From NCBI GenBank assembly GCA_963978895.1, contig OZ022240.1, positions 6,671,737 to 6,735,736 of the forward strand: a stretch of 64,000 bases of DNA, in the 5' to 3' direction. Source of the DNA: Erpobdella octoculata (taxonomy: Eukaryota; Annelida; Clitellata; Hirudinida; Erpobdellidae). Position numbers and translations under genes: made by a program. How positions within the stretch are numbered: position 1 is the stretch's first letter; every line of letters begins with the position of its first letter. The notes beneath the pieces were generated by a model that was not told the origin of the DNA, searched no databases, and saw only the letters and a list, made by a program, of their open reading frames with translations. This document shows, in pieces, positions 1 through 12,040 of this stretch.

Positions 1-345
1 TATACTTTGCAGATATTTGAAAATTTCGGGTTTTTTTTTACACCAATTCACTTCAAAATTTATTTTAAATAATATCTCAAAAACATTTTGACCTCCATCG
101 GTAGGTCCAGCAAAAAAAGTTGAAAACGATGCTTTCCTTTGTCTAAATAAGTTCAGATGTTTTAACAGCAAGTTTTTACAGCAGTAATTATTTGTAATAT
201 GAATGAAATCCGAAACAAAAATTGATTTGTTTCTGGATTTTTTTAGGCCGCGAATTTAACAAATAACCAACTGTTGACTGGATTTTTTAAAGCGTAAAAG
301 CTATAATATGCAAGCTTAAAGGAAGCCAAACAATTATCAAGTATT

Positions 346-1767
346 CAGTGGCGTAACTACCGCCCATGCAGACCCCGAAATGCTGGAGGGCCTACGAGGA
401 TTGGGGAGCCCGAGGTGGCCACCAATAAAAAAAATTGACCTTCATGCATGCACTAACAAAAGTCTTACATCACTATGAACACTTACGACGTCGTTGCATG
501 TGTACTGTTTGCATTCATTTAATTTACAGCTGACTCTTGAGATTCACACTCTGGGTCATTATCATAACTCACGTGTTAGGTTTTATAATTGTCTATAAAA
601 TAAACGTCGATTACAAGTTGCGTTATTGTTATACTAAAATCATGATTACGGTCTCCAGGGGTAAAACATCGGCACCGGAACCGGGGAGCCAGGGGGCCAC
701 TAACCCCCCATTTTCAAAAGTAGAGGGCCAAACGTCATTTTGCCCCCCCCTTTTTTGTCAAATAAAAATATTATTTTATAACGAGAGACTCGTCGAGAGT
801 CTGTCAATTTTTGATAAGTTCAGTAAAAATGAAACTTCAAGAACTTTATTGTCACAAGTACACAAATTAATAAAATTGTATTAGGTTTTTCCGATATCAA
901 ATGCAAAATCAGAAAAAGTTTTTTGGCATTAAAACCTATTTGCAGTCAACAATGACCAAACAAGATTAAACCATGTAATATTTTTAACTGTACATAAAGA
1001 AAAAACTGACAATCTAAACTTGCTGGAAATTTGTAAATCTTTTTGTATACTAACTGACAGAAGATGAAGAAGTAATTTCTTTGGTAAATGGTAGTTAAAA
1101 TTGCTATTTGCTGTTAACTTTTGTTAATGGAAGTTACTTTGGACTTTGGTAAAACTATAATTATCTAGACACTAGACTGTCATTCAGTTTCTTACTTTTT
1201 ATTTTAGAAAAGTTTTTTTTTTGGTTTAAAATCAATGATATCACATATTGATGAATTTCATCATAAATTTTATAAAACTCGCCCACGGGCATTTAAAGAC
1301 CCCACAAAACTTTTTTGGCCCCCACTTTCAAAACCTATCCGGCGCCCCTGGGGTCAAATGTGCAGCTAACTTTAGATGATGCTCCCTGGAGTTACTGGAT
1401 TTATTTAAATCCAACTCCGGTGATACAGTAATATTAAATTTTCTTTACAACATTTTGTAAACCTCAATCATATTCCCTTTAACTTAGACTGCTCATATAT
1501 AGAAAGCGCATTATGCCAATCTGTCAGCCTTAATTTGTAGCCTAAAAGGTGTAAATGTGCTAAAATGCATGAACTAGCAGATGCATAAACAATTTTAAAA
1601 AAATAGCACTGTAAATGTGCTGAAATGCACGAAATAGCAGATGCATAAATAATTGAAAAAAAGGAGTAATAGCCGGACAACGGACAAACCCCATTGTGAG
1701 TGATGGAAAGGGAAGGGGTCCAATGATAATTTTTGCGGGGGACCCGGAATCTGAAGCTACGCCACTG
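346..1767. mobile_element. hAT-like DNA transposon, non-autonomous
   Basis: The left end reads CAGTGGCGTAACTAC and the right end GAAGCTACGCCACTG, an imperfect terminal inverted repeat. The flanks are caagtatt (338-345) and caggtatt (1768-1775), an 8-bp target duplication with one mismatch, as expected for hAT transposition. The interior is low-complexity, includes a C-run near 746 and has no recognisable transposase. It is probably an old, internally degenerate or MITE-like copy. Confidence 0.65.
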
Positions 1768-1775
1768 CAGGTATT

Positions 1776-2500
1776 AACTGATTTATTCAATAATCTGCTT
1801 TAACTACCACTTAAACCTGGCTGGCTCCATGAGCTGTGATGATCCAGCAATCAGGAATATGTTCAGATGTACGAACGGATTTTGTAATTTTATTCTATAC
1901 AGTCCTAAGTGTGTAAAAAAAATATTAAAGAGTTTACTGACGCAGTTACGAGGATGTTTAACGGGTCTCTAAGTCTCTGCAAATAGTTAAAAGCTGGCTA
2001 CCCAAACAGTATTTTTTAGCAGGTTTCTGTGTGGTTTTATGCAAAACATCAAAATAAGATAGCGCAGGTCGTGACTGTTTGGAATTTGGTTACGCAAAGC
2101 CTCTTTTGCCTTCAAAAAAATAGTCATTGCGAATTAAAAACTCTATTGAGTTTTTTCAGTGCATCAGAAGTTATCTAATAATCAGCAAAAACTAACAACT
2201 CCAAAAAAAACAAAAATTACAATGCAAATGCTCTCATCGATGGTCCAAAAAAAGTACAGAAAAAAATTATTTTATCTCATTATTGGACCATTTCATCAAC
2301 CAGCTGAAGGTACGGTTTAAGAAGGATAACGATTTTCCATAATAAACGCAATCTCTCAAAATTATCCTTGTAGCGATGAAAAAATCTCGCAGCCCAAAAT
2401 CATAACAAGTAAAGGAAAAAACGAGTTTTTCAACACTAACTTTTATCTCAATAGACTCGATTTAGAAATACGAAAGATATTCGAATAAAGGAAAAAAAAT
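1776..2500. other. no gene seen
   Basis: AT-rich sequence without a recognisable exon or repeat family. The short open frames here have no protein-like composition. Confidence 0.5.
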
Positions 2501-2501
2501 T

Positions 2502-2523
2502 TGCTGAAGCATATATATATGTA

Positions 2524-2585
<62 letters not shown>
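2502..2585. repeat. (AT)n microsatellite
   Basis: About 80 bp of AT dinucleotide repeat. It adjoins the SINE-like repeat at 2586-2790 in the same arrangement, inverted, as at 55660-55948, so the microsatellite appears to be carried at the end of that family. Confidence 0.9.
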
Positions 2586-2589
<4 letters not shown>

Positions 2590-2790
2590 TTTTTTCTTTT
2601 TTTCAATTGAATCATGTATTGTCATCCACTATAAGGCTATGTTGAAAGATTTAGCTTCCTAGCTAGTCAAAAAGCTTGTTAAATTTTACTTGCAAGATTC
2701 GCGTTTAGAGAAAGCCACACACACAAACGGAGATTTTAACCTAAATGAAAGTTTGTAAATCAGTTAGAGTTTAGTTTGAACAGTTCCAGT
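2586..2790 (-). repeat. SINE-like interspersed repeat
   Basis: Read on minus, this matches the repeat at 55660-55800 over most of its length: the TCTGTTTGTGTG stretch, the AACCAGCTTTTTGACTAGCTAGGA-type block and the GGATGACAATACATGATTCAATT block. It belongs to a family scattered through the window that contains a short CTGT-rich segment followed by a 'tttcag..tag' segment. Exact ends are uncertain. Confidence 0.6.
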
Positions 2791-2829
2791 TTATAGGAAT
2801 TAAAACATGGAAGAGTCTCATCTGGTCAC

Positions 2830-3540
2830 ACCCACAAAAACGTCTACCAAGGGACATAAAAAAAGATATTCTCTTCAAAAATGAAAATATTTTGTCATCT
2901 GTGATAAGATATAACTTTTTTCCGTCTGATTGAGATGATCGCACTATAAAATACTGCAGCTAAAAAATCATTCTCAGCCTTGAAGTAACTGATAAATAGA
3001 GGTGTCATGTGTTGGCGTTGCTCCAGAAAGAAACCAAATAAAGAATGAAAGGAAGAAAGAAAATAAAAGAGAAAAGAGGAAGAAAAAAAAAATTAGAAAA
3101 AGTTTTATTTTAATTTGTTTTGTTTGATTTTACAGAATAAAATAAGTTAACGATATTTTACAACGGGCTGCATACTAAAAAATGTTTTCCGGTTCCCCTT
3201 AAGAAATTCCTGGATCCGCCGCTGACTAAGAAATGTTTTTTTTTAAATTTTACTCCTGAGCTTTTGCTTAGTGAATGTTGGCTTTGTTAGACCACATAGA
3301 CCACATAGACCCAACCAGTGAGCGAGTGCGGCTGGAAGATGAAATAAGTAGATTTAAAAATCTCTAGTGCAAATCTTTATAGTTTTAATGGTTTGTTTTT
3401 TATAGAAAAATTTCATTTTCAACATATATAATTTTGTGCTTACATAACGGGCCGAGGCTCAAAACTTTATCCCTGCAGAGCTTTGCCAGTTGAGTTCAAT
3501 AAATAAACTTAACTGGTAAGGTTACTTACACTAATTAAAT
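2830..3540. other. no gene seen
   Basis: AT-rich sequence with purine-rich stretches (3040-3100). A short block near 3200 (ctggatccgccgctg) resembles one at 26500 and is probably the end of a DNA transposon. No coding exon was recognised. Confidence 0.45.
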
Positions 3541-3554
3541 TATAACACAAGTTT

Positions 3555-3850
3555 ATTTCGAGCGCTCATAACTCCGGAACCGGAACTCACCTGACCCTGC
3601 GATTCAAACCCGAGTTAGGGCTCATGGACCCCTTTGTTCCTTTTAAGTTTGGTTTTTCAAGGTCACATGGTTCGGGAGATATTCGACGTAGACTGCGCAA
3701 GTGTTTATAGCCGAAAAGCAGAAGTGGGTGTGGTCGCACAGACTTTCGGTCGGCACCGGAAGTAGGTTTCATTGACCCTCCTGTACCTGTAAAATCTCAG
3801 GTCACTGGCTATTACCGTTTCTGAGAAATAGCGATTTCCGTGCTCGGATT
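3555..3850 (+). repeat. ~290-bp GC-richer repeat, copy 1 of an inverted pair
   Basis: This block, from the 'gagcgctcataactccgg' motif to the 'gcgatttccgtgctc' motif, recurs in opposite orientation at 42005-42300 with scattered differences. It is less AT-rich than its surroundings. No coding potential or clear terminal repeats were recognised, so the family is unidentified. Confidence 0.75.
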
Positions 3851-4285
3851 CCTATCTCACCCGGCTCGCAGATAGTATTCAACTATAACGGACTCGCCCG
3901 CATCGCACCTGAAGTCCTTTACAAAGAAAATATTGTCACTGTGCATAATAAAATGTTCATAGAACTTTAAAAATCTAAACTCTGCAATGGATTACAATCT
4001 GCTGGGTCTTCTAAACACCAATGTAACAAACAGCCTACCAACCTGATGTACAGTTAATTTTTGTGAGCATGACTTAAAGCCAAATATTCTCCTCCTGGTC
4101 TTATTTCAAGCTGATTAAATTATTCTTAAGATATTATGTTACAAAAAAAGATGGAAAACTTTTACTGAGTAATCAAAACAAATTATAATCATAAAAAAAC
4201 TGTGAATCTCGGTCCAATGTTTTCACCAGCAAGAAATTATATACACAGAGTTTAAGCCAAACACTCGAAAAATAAAAAGTTGTCA

Positions 4286-6441
4286 TCACACGGTGGCTCT
4301 CATCGGTGGCGAGACAAGGATCACTCCGTCACCCCTCACAAACATCATCGGGATATTCCGCTTTGAAGTCTGTCGATAGTTTTAAAAGCACGTGTGAAAA
4401 AAGATTAATCTGCTGATGAAATTCGTTAAATTAGGAGTTTATTCAAAAAAATTATGAAGTGCACCTTGTAGATCTCCTCGTAGGTTTCTTCATCGATGAC
4501 AACTGTAGTTATCGTTTCTTCTACTTCTCCTAATATCATGTTCAGATGTTGATCATATGCCTTGAAATGTAAAACGTAAAGCGGATTTACAATAACATAG
4601 GCTACTTACTAGACAGTAAGCGGCAGTCGTAGTACCATAAACTTTTCGCATTCAAGTCTGACGCTATACCTATTCGGCCTTCCTAGTATACCAAACAATT
4701 ATGGAATGCAAAACGAGAAAATAAAAAAAAATTATTCCATTAAAAAGCAAACAATTATAACCAATTTGATTTGCTCTGTTTTATTCCTCAATTAACTCAA
4801 TCGTATTTATTGCAACTCATTTTTTATCAAACCCAATTTCACATAAATCGATGAAAACTATTTTCATTTCTGCAGCTAGATGCTAATGCCACAAAATTAT
4901 AAAACTGAATTATATCCCATTTGACTAAAGCTTAAAGTGGCCTAAAGATATCACATCATCATTGGACGATTTCGGCAGAAAAATATGTATGGAAAGTCAA
5001 CCCTACAATTTGCTGAACTTCAACTCAGCTTGGTAAAATAACTTGAATTGTATACATTACAATATATGCATAGGCATTATTTACAGTGGACATTTGCCAA
5101 CAGGCTTAATTAACTACATTCTTGATTATTTTGTGAAACCTTTGTGAAGAAAACATGACTCAACTCACATGAAGCCTTCCTCGCAACTCTCTTTCGTTGC
5201 GCATCTTTACATAAAGTCGCTCATCTAAACTCAGTCTAATGAGGTCCAGAGGCTCCTCCACGACGTTGGCGACAGCCTGAAAATTTTTTAAAGCGAGATG
5301 AGATATTTTTTATGTAAGACAAATTTGAGCATTATTAAATTTTTAAGTGCAAATTACTGTTATTTATTGTTACAATATTTATAGGCCTGCTTTTCTTATT
5401 TTGTTACTTAAATAATAAAACAGACATTATTCATAATCAACAGTTAAATACAGTATAAATATTAATAGTCATGGTGCTCAAACTTGGAAATGTATATCAA
5501 TGTAAATAAAATAACTAAAGCATTTCTGGGACAAAATGTCAGTGAAAACTTTTTCATGTTCAAGATCAACAAAAAAATTGCTTCAGATGTTTGAATTAAA
5601 TTAATTTTCCAGTTAATTTTTGAGCAGTGACCAATAAAGGTTTTCAGAAATGTTAGTAGCAATGCTAAATAAACATTAAAAATATTTTTTTTTATTTTAA
5701 AATTATAATAAATGTTCACTAATTATTCTTCAAATGTTAATTTCAACGTTTTACTCCTTGCTCGAATGAAATAAGTCATGATCAAAAAGTACAGTAAAAC
5801 CCGGTTATGTCGAACGTCAAGATAGGGGTTCACAAAAAAAGTATCGAAACAACAGAGGATCGAGATAATAGAAAGAAGATCTGGCAGAAAGATATAAACA
5901 TGAAATTCGTGGTTCCACTTTAAAAACGTCGACATAAAAAAGTCTAGATAAGTGGGTTGGACAGTATTTTGCAGGAAATTATTTCAATTAAGTTTTTTTT
6001 CTTTGTTAAATAACATATCTATAACTTATATGAGAATTTTGCTGATTTCTCATTCTAAAATAAAAGATTGCCAACCTATCTATCTAACTCTTTTCTTTGC
6101 ATGAACAAGAATAAAAATGAATAAATTCCCCATATGAACAAACTTAGCTGCTTTTAAATGTTGAAAAGCAACTACATATGCTTTTTTATGAATACATAAT
6201 TATTTTACAACTTTTTTCATGTAAACGTAAGCCGTAAGCTGTCCTGACCTAGACCTAAACTGTCCTAAGACCTAAACTGTCCTAAACAATACACACTGAA
6301 GTTTGCCGAGGAGTTGGTAAATTCGCCTGATAGAACGAGTGACTAATGCTGAATTTTTCAATTTTTCACAATTAATAATTCAAAAATATGTCTGTAATGA
6401 TAAAAGCAATAAGTGTATACCTGAGGTTCTTCTTCTTCCAT
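4286..6441 (-). CDS. LSM3: U6 snRNA-associated Sm-like protein LSm3
   Basis: Complete four-exon gene: 6441-6421, 5276-5169, 4560-4465 and 4369-4286. All introns are GT-AG and in phase 0. The product is 102 residues, the length of human LSm3. Exon 1 encodes MEEEEPQ. Exon 2 carries [19 protein letters not shown] and the RNA-binding RELRGRLH segment (Sm1). Exon 3 has [15 protein letters not shown] and YEEIYK. Exon 4 has the Sm2 motif [13 protein letters not shown]. By family knowledge LSm3 is a subunit of the heptameric LSm1-7 (cytoplasmic mRNA decapping) and LSm2-8 (nuclear, U6 snRNA 3' end) rings. The start is the only Met in frame before the conserved block. No truncation or frameshift was seen. 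Confidence 0.96.
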
Positions 6442-6767
6442 ACTTTACTGGAGTGAAGCTAGCAGGCAGTAATATATAAAAAAAAAATACCAGCCGATAA
6501 TAGACTACACGATGTTATTTCATAAATTTCATAACATAGATTATCGAACATAGCATAGATTTGTTTTTAAACTGGAAGACTCATTAAATTAATCAAACTT
6601 AAAAAAAATAAACTGTAGAAACATTGTTTTATTAAAATTTTAATAAATTATTATAAAAATCACAATGTGTTTCACAAAATAAAACCGATAGAACCAATAT
6701 TGAGATTTTTTGAAGAAAAAAAATTGTTCTAATATATTTTAACTCAAGGTAACTACCACACGGTAGC

Positions 6768-6878
6768 TTACTCAAATTCTCCGGTTGGAGAAGTAAGCTT
6801 TTTAATCATCGATTGATCACCTTTGAAGTTGGTAAGAGAGCCAGAGCCATCTGGTCCAGCGATGTTCATCTGATTCAT
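6768..6878 (-). CDS. small ORF, 36 residues, unidentified
   Basis: A short open frame begins MNQMNIAGPDGSGSL and ends TSPTGEFE followed by TAA. Its composition (Gly/Ser/Thr with charged residues and few Ile/Phe/Lys runs) looks more like real protein than the surrounding AT-rich frames. It lies 327 bp upstream of the LSM3 start on the same strand. The TGAGTAAGC at its end could also be a 5' splice site, making it a first exon or a LSM3 5'-UTR ORF, but joining it to LSM3 does not keep frame. I do not recognise a family. Confidence 0.3.
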   Translation of the reverse strand: MNQMNIAGPDGSGSLTNFKGDQSMIKKLTSPTGEFE

Positions 6879-7194
6879 CGTTTAAAACAACCACACCTTT
6901 AGACTGCGAGACCAGTGTTCGACAGCGTCTGTCTAAACTAGAGTCAAGAATTTTATTTCGATTGTTTTTATTTAGTTTGCCCGCCTGTTTTTTCGTCCCT
7001 GTTTTGTTGTGCGAGGTGTTTCAACGTTTCAAGTCTTGTTAACACTTCAAATATTTTAATTTAAATTAAACTAAACGCTTTTAACTTTTTAACCTTTTCA
7101 TTCGTCGGCTACTTGATCTTTTAATATATTTTTCGAACTGTATTAAAAGTAGATTGAATCACGATGGTTGAAAAGGTGAATGAAGCTAGCAACG

Positions 7195-7880
7195 AAGTCT
7201 ATTTTCACTCCAAATCGCCACAAATTAATTGAATAAAAAATAAACTGAAATTGTCCGCCCTTTCAAACAAATGTTTTCTTTTAGAGAAATATTAGCTTGA
7301 CTAAACAGTGCAAAAACTATTTTGAAATATTTATTGACACTTTATGAAAAATGCCTTCCACGACTTGACCTTACAAATATGTTACCGACACAGCCAATCA
7401 GAAACAAATTAATCAAAAAATAAATAAAATTATCCGCCCCTTCAAACAAATGTATTCTTATAGAAAATATAACGTAGAATTCAAATATCTAATTACATTT
7501 TACACTTTCCTAGTGACAAATAATAATAAACGTCATTTACAGAAATGCTTCCGCTTTCAATCAATCCGAATCGCCACAAATTAATTAAACAAAAAATAAA
7601 CTAAAATTGTCCGCCCTTTCAAACAACTGTTTTCTTGTAGAGAAATATAAGCTTAATTGAACAGTGCAAAAATTATTTTAAAATATTCATTGACACTTTG
7701 TGAAAAATGCCTTCCACGACTTGACCTTACAAATATGTTACCGACACAGCCAATCAGAAACAAATTAATCAAAAAAATAATAAAATTATCCGCCCATTCA
7801 AACAAATGTATTCTTATAGCAAATTTAACGTAGAATTCAAATATCTAATTACATTTTACACTTTCCTAGTGACAAATAAT
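7195..7880. repeat. 356-bp tandem duplication upstream of the BicD exon
   Basis: The segments at about 7209-7525 and 7565-7881 are near-identical at a constant offset of 356 bp. Both contain 'cgccacaaattaatt', 'gccttccacgacttgacc' and 'cactttcctagtgacaaat'. The second unit runs directly into the BicD coding exon, so the candidate 3' splice site is present twice, with its AG ending at 7513 and 7869. Confidence 0.85.
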
Positions 7881-8123
7881 AATTGCCGAAAATCGTTGCC
7901 CGAAGCGTTGCTAAGTTCCTGGAGCTTGGATGAAACTGTCGACAAATTAAGAGACGAGATAAATAATCTTCGGAATGAGCTTGATCGGGCCATGAGAGAT
8001 CGCGAAAAAGCTGCCGAATATGGTTTGGCCGTTTTAGAAGAGAAACAGAATTTACAAACTCATTGCGAGCAATTTGAAAATATATATGAAACAACTTTAC
8101 AAGAGCTTAAGATTACCAAGGAC
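7870..8123 (+). CDS. BICD: Bicaudal-D N-terminal coiled-coil exon (partial gene)
   Basis: One exon is recognised. The frame reads LPEALLSSWSLDETVDKL, then a heptad-rich coiled coil with RDEINNLRNELDRAM and KAAEYGLAVLEEKQNL, ending ...LQELKITKD before GTAAGC at 8124. AAEYGLAVLEEK is the signature of the BicD family, and AAxxG is the CC1-box that contacts dynein light intermediate chain. BicD is a dimeric adaptor linking dynein-dynactin to cargo such as Rab6 vesicles. The 5' boundary is uncertain: the frame is open back to an ATG at 7806, but a TTTCCTAG acceptor at 7869 is plausible. No further BicD exon was found downstream in the window, although the full family is around 800 residues. Either the remaining exons lie beyond a very long intron, or this is an isolated gene fragment. 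Confidence 0.8.
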
Positions 8124-9610
8124 GTAAGCTGTCTATCTGTTGTAATTTTTAAAACAAGTTAAATTAATTTGTCAGTGTTGATTAAAGTATAAAAATGGCA
8201 TTTTAATTTTCAGACTCTATCGGTGCTTTATAATATAAACTTTATATTTGATTTTTAGCAACTTATCTTTTAAATCCAGATAACTTTGGTTTTCAGGACT
8301 AATCAATAAATTGCAGGTGGAATTTCTTCTATTTAGAATTTAGAGATATTTTGTGCTTCAAATTAGAAATTCATTGTTCATATCTCCCATTCAAAAGCAA
8401 GTGGCAAAGCTTTGGTAATGTGTTTTTAGTTTTTAAAATCATGATTTACTGTGTATCTTTCAATTTGTTTCGTTTGTTGCATTGCACGTGATTAATTATG
8501 TTATATTATTATTAATTATTATAAGATTATCATTATGCTCTAACATTTTGTGTTTTACAAAAAGGAGTTGCAGATTGGAAAAATAAATTTAAATTCATTG
8601 TTCATATTTATCGTTCAAGGCTTCTGACTTCAATTGTTCCTTATCTAATATTGTTCATCATGGTTTCCTAAACTGACGAGCTTGCTATCAGCCTATCGGT
8701 AAATGATAAATTTTTTTGGGCAGGTAAGTGTTTTTTATGTGATGGCATTAGCCGATTTGGAATTAATTTATTATTGACGAGTAGTTATGACTATAAGATT
8801 ATGAATTAATTTATCGGTCTTATTTTATTTTTTTACTTTTCAGAAGAAATTAGAAAATTACATTTAAAAAAAAATCTTACATGCAACACCAATTTATTGT
8901 AAAAGTTTCACTGATATATGAGGTGCATGAAATTTGAAAGAAATGAAAGCAAGTGCAGTATTTGTGTGTTTCAACAATATCATGAACAAAGTTCTCAAGC
9001 CAGCCTATCAATCTGCTGATGTTTTGTTCAATTTATAATTGCATCATTTGCTAAATAAAAGTGTTACTCTTCCATTGTTCCAAATTGATGATCTCCGAAA
9101 ATTCTGGGAAAATTCAATAAGTTAATGCTTTGACATTTTAATATTATTATTACTTCATGTTTTATTTCAATCTGTGTTTTATATCACATTTTTCAAAGCC
9201 ACGGGTCAACCTTTATTAACATGCCACGTGTTGCGTTATATGCTTTCTGTAGACATGACACTTAAAAACTAAGAACAACTAAAAAAGTAAGACTAGCGAT
9301 TTTTCGAAAAGCAGCTGTTGAACAGTGTGTGATAAATCTATTGTAAGCATTTATAATCTTACAAGTATTTAAAATAAATATAACCTGTTGAGATATATGA
9401 GAGGATTTTAACATTATTGCAGCGTTAACGAATAAATTCTTTTTTTTTTCAGCTTCAGTCAATCATAATAATCCTTTGCAGAAGATAACACTTGGAGAGT
9501 GGAACCAATACATTAAAGAACACTAATTAAACTTGAGCAAACCAAACAAAGTGTTAACGAGAGAACATCAATTTTGATGACTGTGCACAGCATTCCGCTA
9601 CAGCTCTAAA
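8124..9610. other. no gene seen
   Basis: AT-rich sequence expected to be BicD intron if that gene continues. No coiled-coil exon could be recognised on plus, and no SLC28 exon on minus. Confidence 0.4.
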
Positions 9611-9614
9611 ATTT

Positions 9615-9792
9615 AATAGAGGAACGGAAAAGCGACTGTGAGCGAAAAGAGCAAGCTGGAGCGGTAAAGCGTAAACAAACGGGAGCGGGAAAAGTAAAAG
9701 AGACCGGGAAAGAAAGCGGTTAAGGAAACGGGAGCCAGAGAGAAAAACCTTTAAAATCCCCGAGCTACGCCGGGTAACCCAGCTAGTCATTA
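9615..9792 (-). repeat. ACCCGGCGT-family repeat with pyrimidine-rich minisatellite
   Basis: Read on minus, it starts with CTAGCTGGGTTACCCGGCGTAGC, then 'gtttttctctctgg' and a run of CGCTTTCCCGCTCCCG-like units. The same architecture occurs at 15995-16917, 59090-59450 and 62205-62880. It is an interspersed repeat of unknown class. Confidence 0.7.
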
Positions 9793-10640
9793 ATATAAAG
9801 GATAAGCAAAAGTGAATCTAATATTGAGCCCTGGGGCACTCCACAAGTTATTTTATTCAGGGTTGAGCACCTGCGTTTATAGAAAACATTGTTTTCTATT
9901 AAACAAGTAACTCTCAAACCACTTAATAGCTGCATTGCGAACACCATAATATTGCAATTTGTTTAATAAAATTTCATGATTCACTGTATCAAAAGCTTTG
10001 CTCAAATCAAAAAATATACCTATACAAAAATTATTATTTTCTAAGTTTTGAGAGACGTGGTCATTATTGGCATATAGCTGGAATAGCCAGCTCAAAAACC
10101 AAATTGAAAATCATTAATTATTGAATTTGCACTTAGAAACTGATAGAGCCTAATATATACAATTTTTTCAAACAACTTGGAAAAATACGGCAGTAAAGAA
10201 ATAGGTCTATAATTACAGACAGACGATTTACAGCCAGATTTATATATTGGGACTATTTTTGCAATTTTAAGTTTACAAGGAAATGTACCAGTAACTAGTG
10301 AGACGTTGATAATATAGGACAAAATATTGGCTGATTTAGAGATGGATGCTTGAATGATATAAGGATCCAGATCATCTACGCCACAACTGTGGGAAACTTT
10401 GAGTGATTTTTTAAGAAGTATTATTTAGTTGGAGTCCGTCCGTTGGCTGAAGTTCGAGGTTGTGCTTGTTGGGTGTAGATAGGTATAGTCCCTGAAAGAT
10501 GAGCTGCAATGAGGAATACTTTCTGCTAGACGGTCACCAATGTTTGAGAAGTTGTTGTTGAAAGAATCAGCAATTATTAAAGGATCAGTACATTTTTCAT
10601 TATTTTGTAGTTTGAAGAAGTCGGTGTCGTCACTTTGTCG
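9780..10640 (-). pseudogene. degenerate non-LTR retrotransposon reverse transcriptase fragment
   Basis: Minus-strand frames contain consecutive RT blocks: KIAKIVPIYKSG and NYRPISLLPYFSKLFEK (fingers), then IGIFFDLSKAFDTVNHEILL (palm block A) and WFESYLFNRKQ. These match the CR1/Jockey/L2 group. The frame is interrupted between 10092 and 10095, and the catalytic FADD block is absent, so this is a 3'- and 5'-truncated fossil. Confidence 0.8.
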
Positions 10641-10754
10641 AGATTGTTTTTTGTCGAGATTGATGATGGAGCCAATTGTTTGCCAAGTTTTTCTGGAGTT
10701 GTTTTTGTAACTCGTAAACTTTTCATGATAATAATTCTTAATAGTTATGTCTTT

Positions 10755-11035
10755 TATTTTAAATGCTTTTATTTAACTTCACTCGTCTCTCTGTTTGTTT
10801 GTTTGTCTGTAGTGATCAAATGTTAGAAACAAAAATTCACCCACTTTTCGACCACCTAGAGCTCTAAAACTTTCAGGAAAGTTTTATTCTAGATGACAAT
10901 ACATGAATTGAATGTTTCCGACATAAATTAGGCCTTAAATCAATTAAAATTAATCAAAGTTGTCCGTTAGGATTAGGGTTAGGGTTAGATAACAACTAAT
11001 CCATACATCGAGTTAAACTTATGAATGGCTCGCAA
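10755..11035 (+). repeat. SINE-like repeat, 'gcttttatttaacttcactcgtc' family
   Basis: The segment begins near aaatgcttttatttaacttc and continues through a CTGTTTGTTTGT run, 'cacttttcgaccacctagagctc', 'ctttcaggaaag' and 'ataacaactaatccatacat'. Closely similar copies lie at 37412-37660 and 45479-45980 (plus) and at 52440-52620 (minus). The short 'ttagggttagggttag' inside is part of this family. Confidence 0.75.
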
Positions 11036-12040
11036 TTAGAGAGGCAGAGTTATTTTTAAAAGACATTTTTTTAAATTTATATATGTAAACATCTATAATA
11101 GGGTTATGGCATTTTTTTTGAATGCTTGAAGTTGTAAACGATGAACTTTTGCCTATAATTCACAAAAATGACTTTCATTTTGTTTCTAATTATGAAAAAA
11201 GCTCCCGCACCTAACGAGGTATTGTAGTACACGGAATCATCATAAGAATATTCGGCTGGTTACAAGTAATTTTTTTACAAATACTGTCAATATAGCGTTT
11301 AATAACTTACCAGATAAGTTTTAAATTTTGAAACTACTGCTTATGAACTTCCTATTAAAATGTTTGTCAGTTTTGAAAGTGCTAATAAGCTCTTCCATCA
11401 GCATGACAGCTGATTCAGAGACATATTTGAAAGAGAAACATCAAACATTGATTATTCTTTTATTCAGTGGGTAGAAACACATCTTACAGTTTTGAGACAG
11501 TTTAATTTTAAAAAAATACAGCATGCAGTTGATTGTATGAATCTTCTGTATAGTGTCGTTTTGAAAACCATACATTTGACCACGTAGTTGCTATGAAGTC
11601 ACATGCAATTCTGAGTTAATCCCTTTATTTCAAAAAGAGAAAAAATGTAATCAGTACAAAATTTTCTCGTGAATTCCACTAAACACTATGATAGGATAGG
11701 AGCTCATGCAATTGCATTAAGACTATTTTTCTTTTTTTGGCAGAAATTATAAGCTTCGCAGAGTTAACAAATGAGAACTGAAAATGTTTCTCCCTTTTGT
11801 GTCTTCACGCGTTGGTACTTTTTTTTGCCAGTATAGCTGCATTGTAAATCTTTAAAACATGCCTTAGTTGAGGTTAGGTAACTGTGAATCTGTTGGAAAG
11901 AAGGAATCAAACAAATACCAAAGAACTAGGTCAAGAATGTGGTGTTGACAACGACAACCATAAATTAATGCTGGCCATGAATATGAAAATATTCTATAAT
12001 TCAGCCCATGCCTAGAAAAGACAACTCAAGGTTTTTTCAC
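11036..12040. other. no gene seen
   Basis: AT-rich sequence downstream (minus-strand sense) of the SLC28 copy. Exons homologous to SLC28 exons 10-12 were looked for and not recognised. Confidence 0.45.

Noticed and set aside
10966..10988. Telomere-like ttagggttagggttag
   Set aside because: Only about three units, and part of a SINE-like family found internally elsewhere (37588). Not a telomere or a fusion site.
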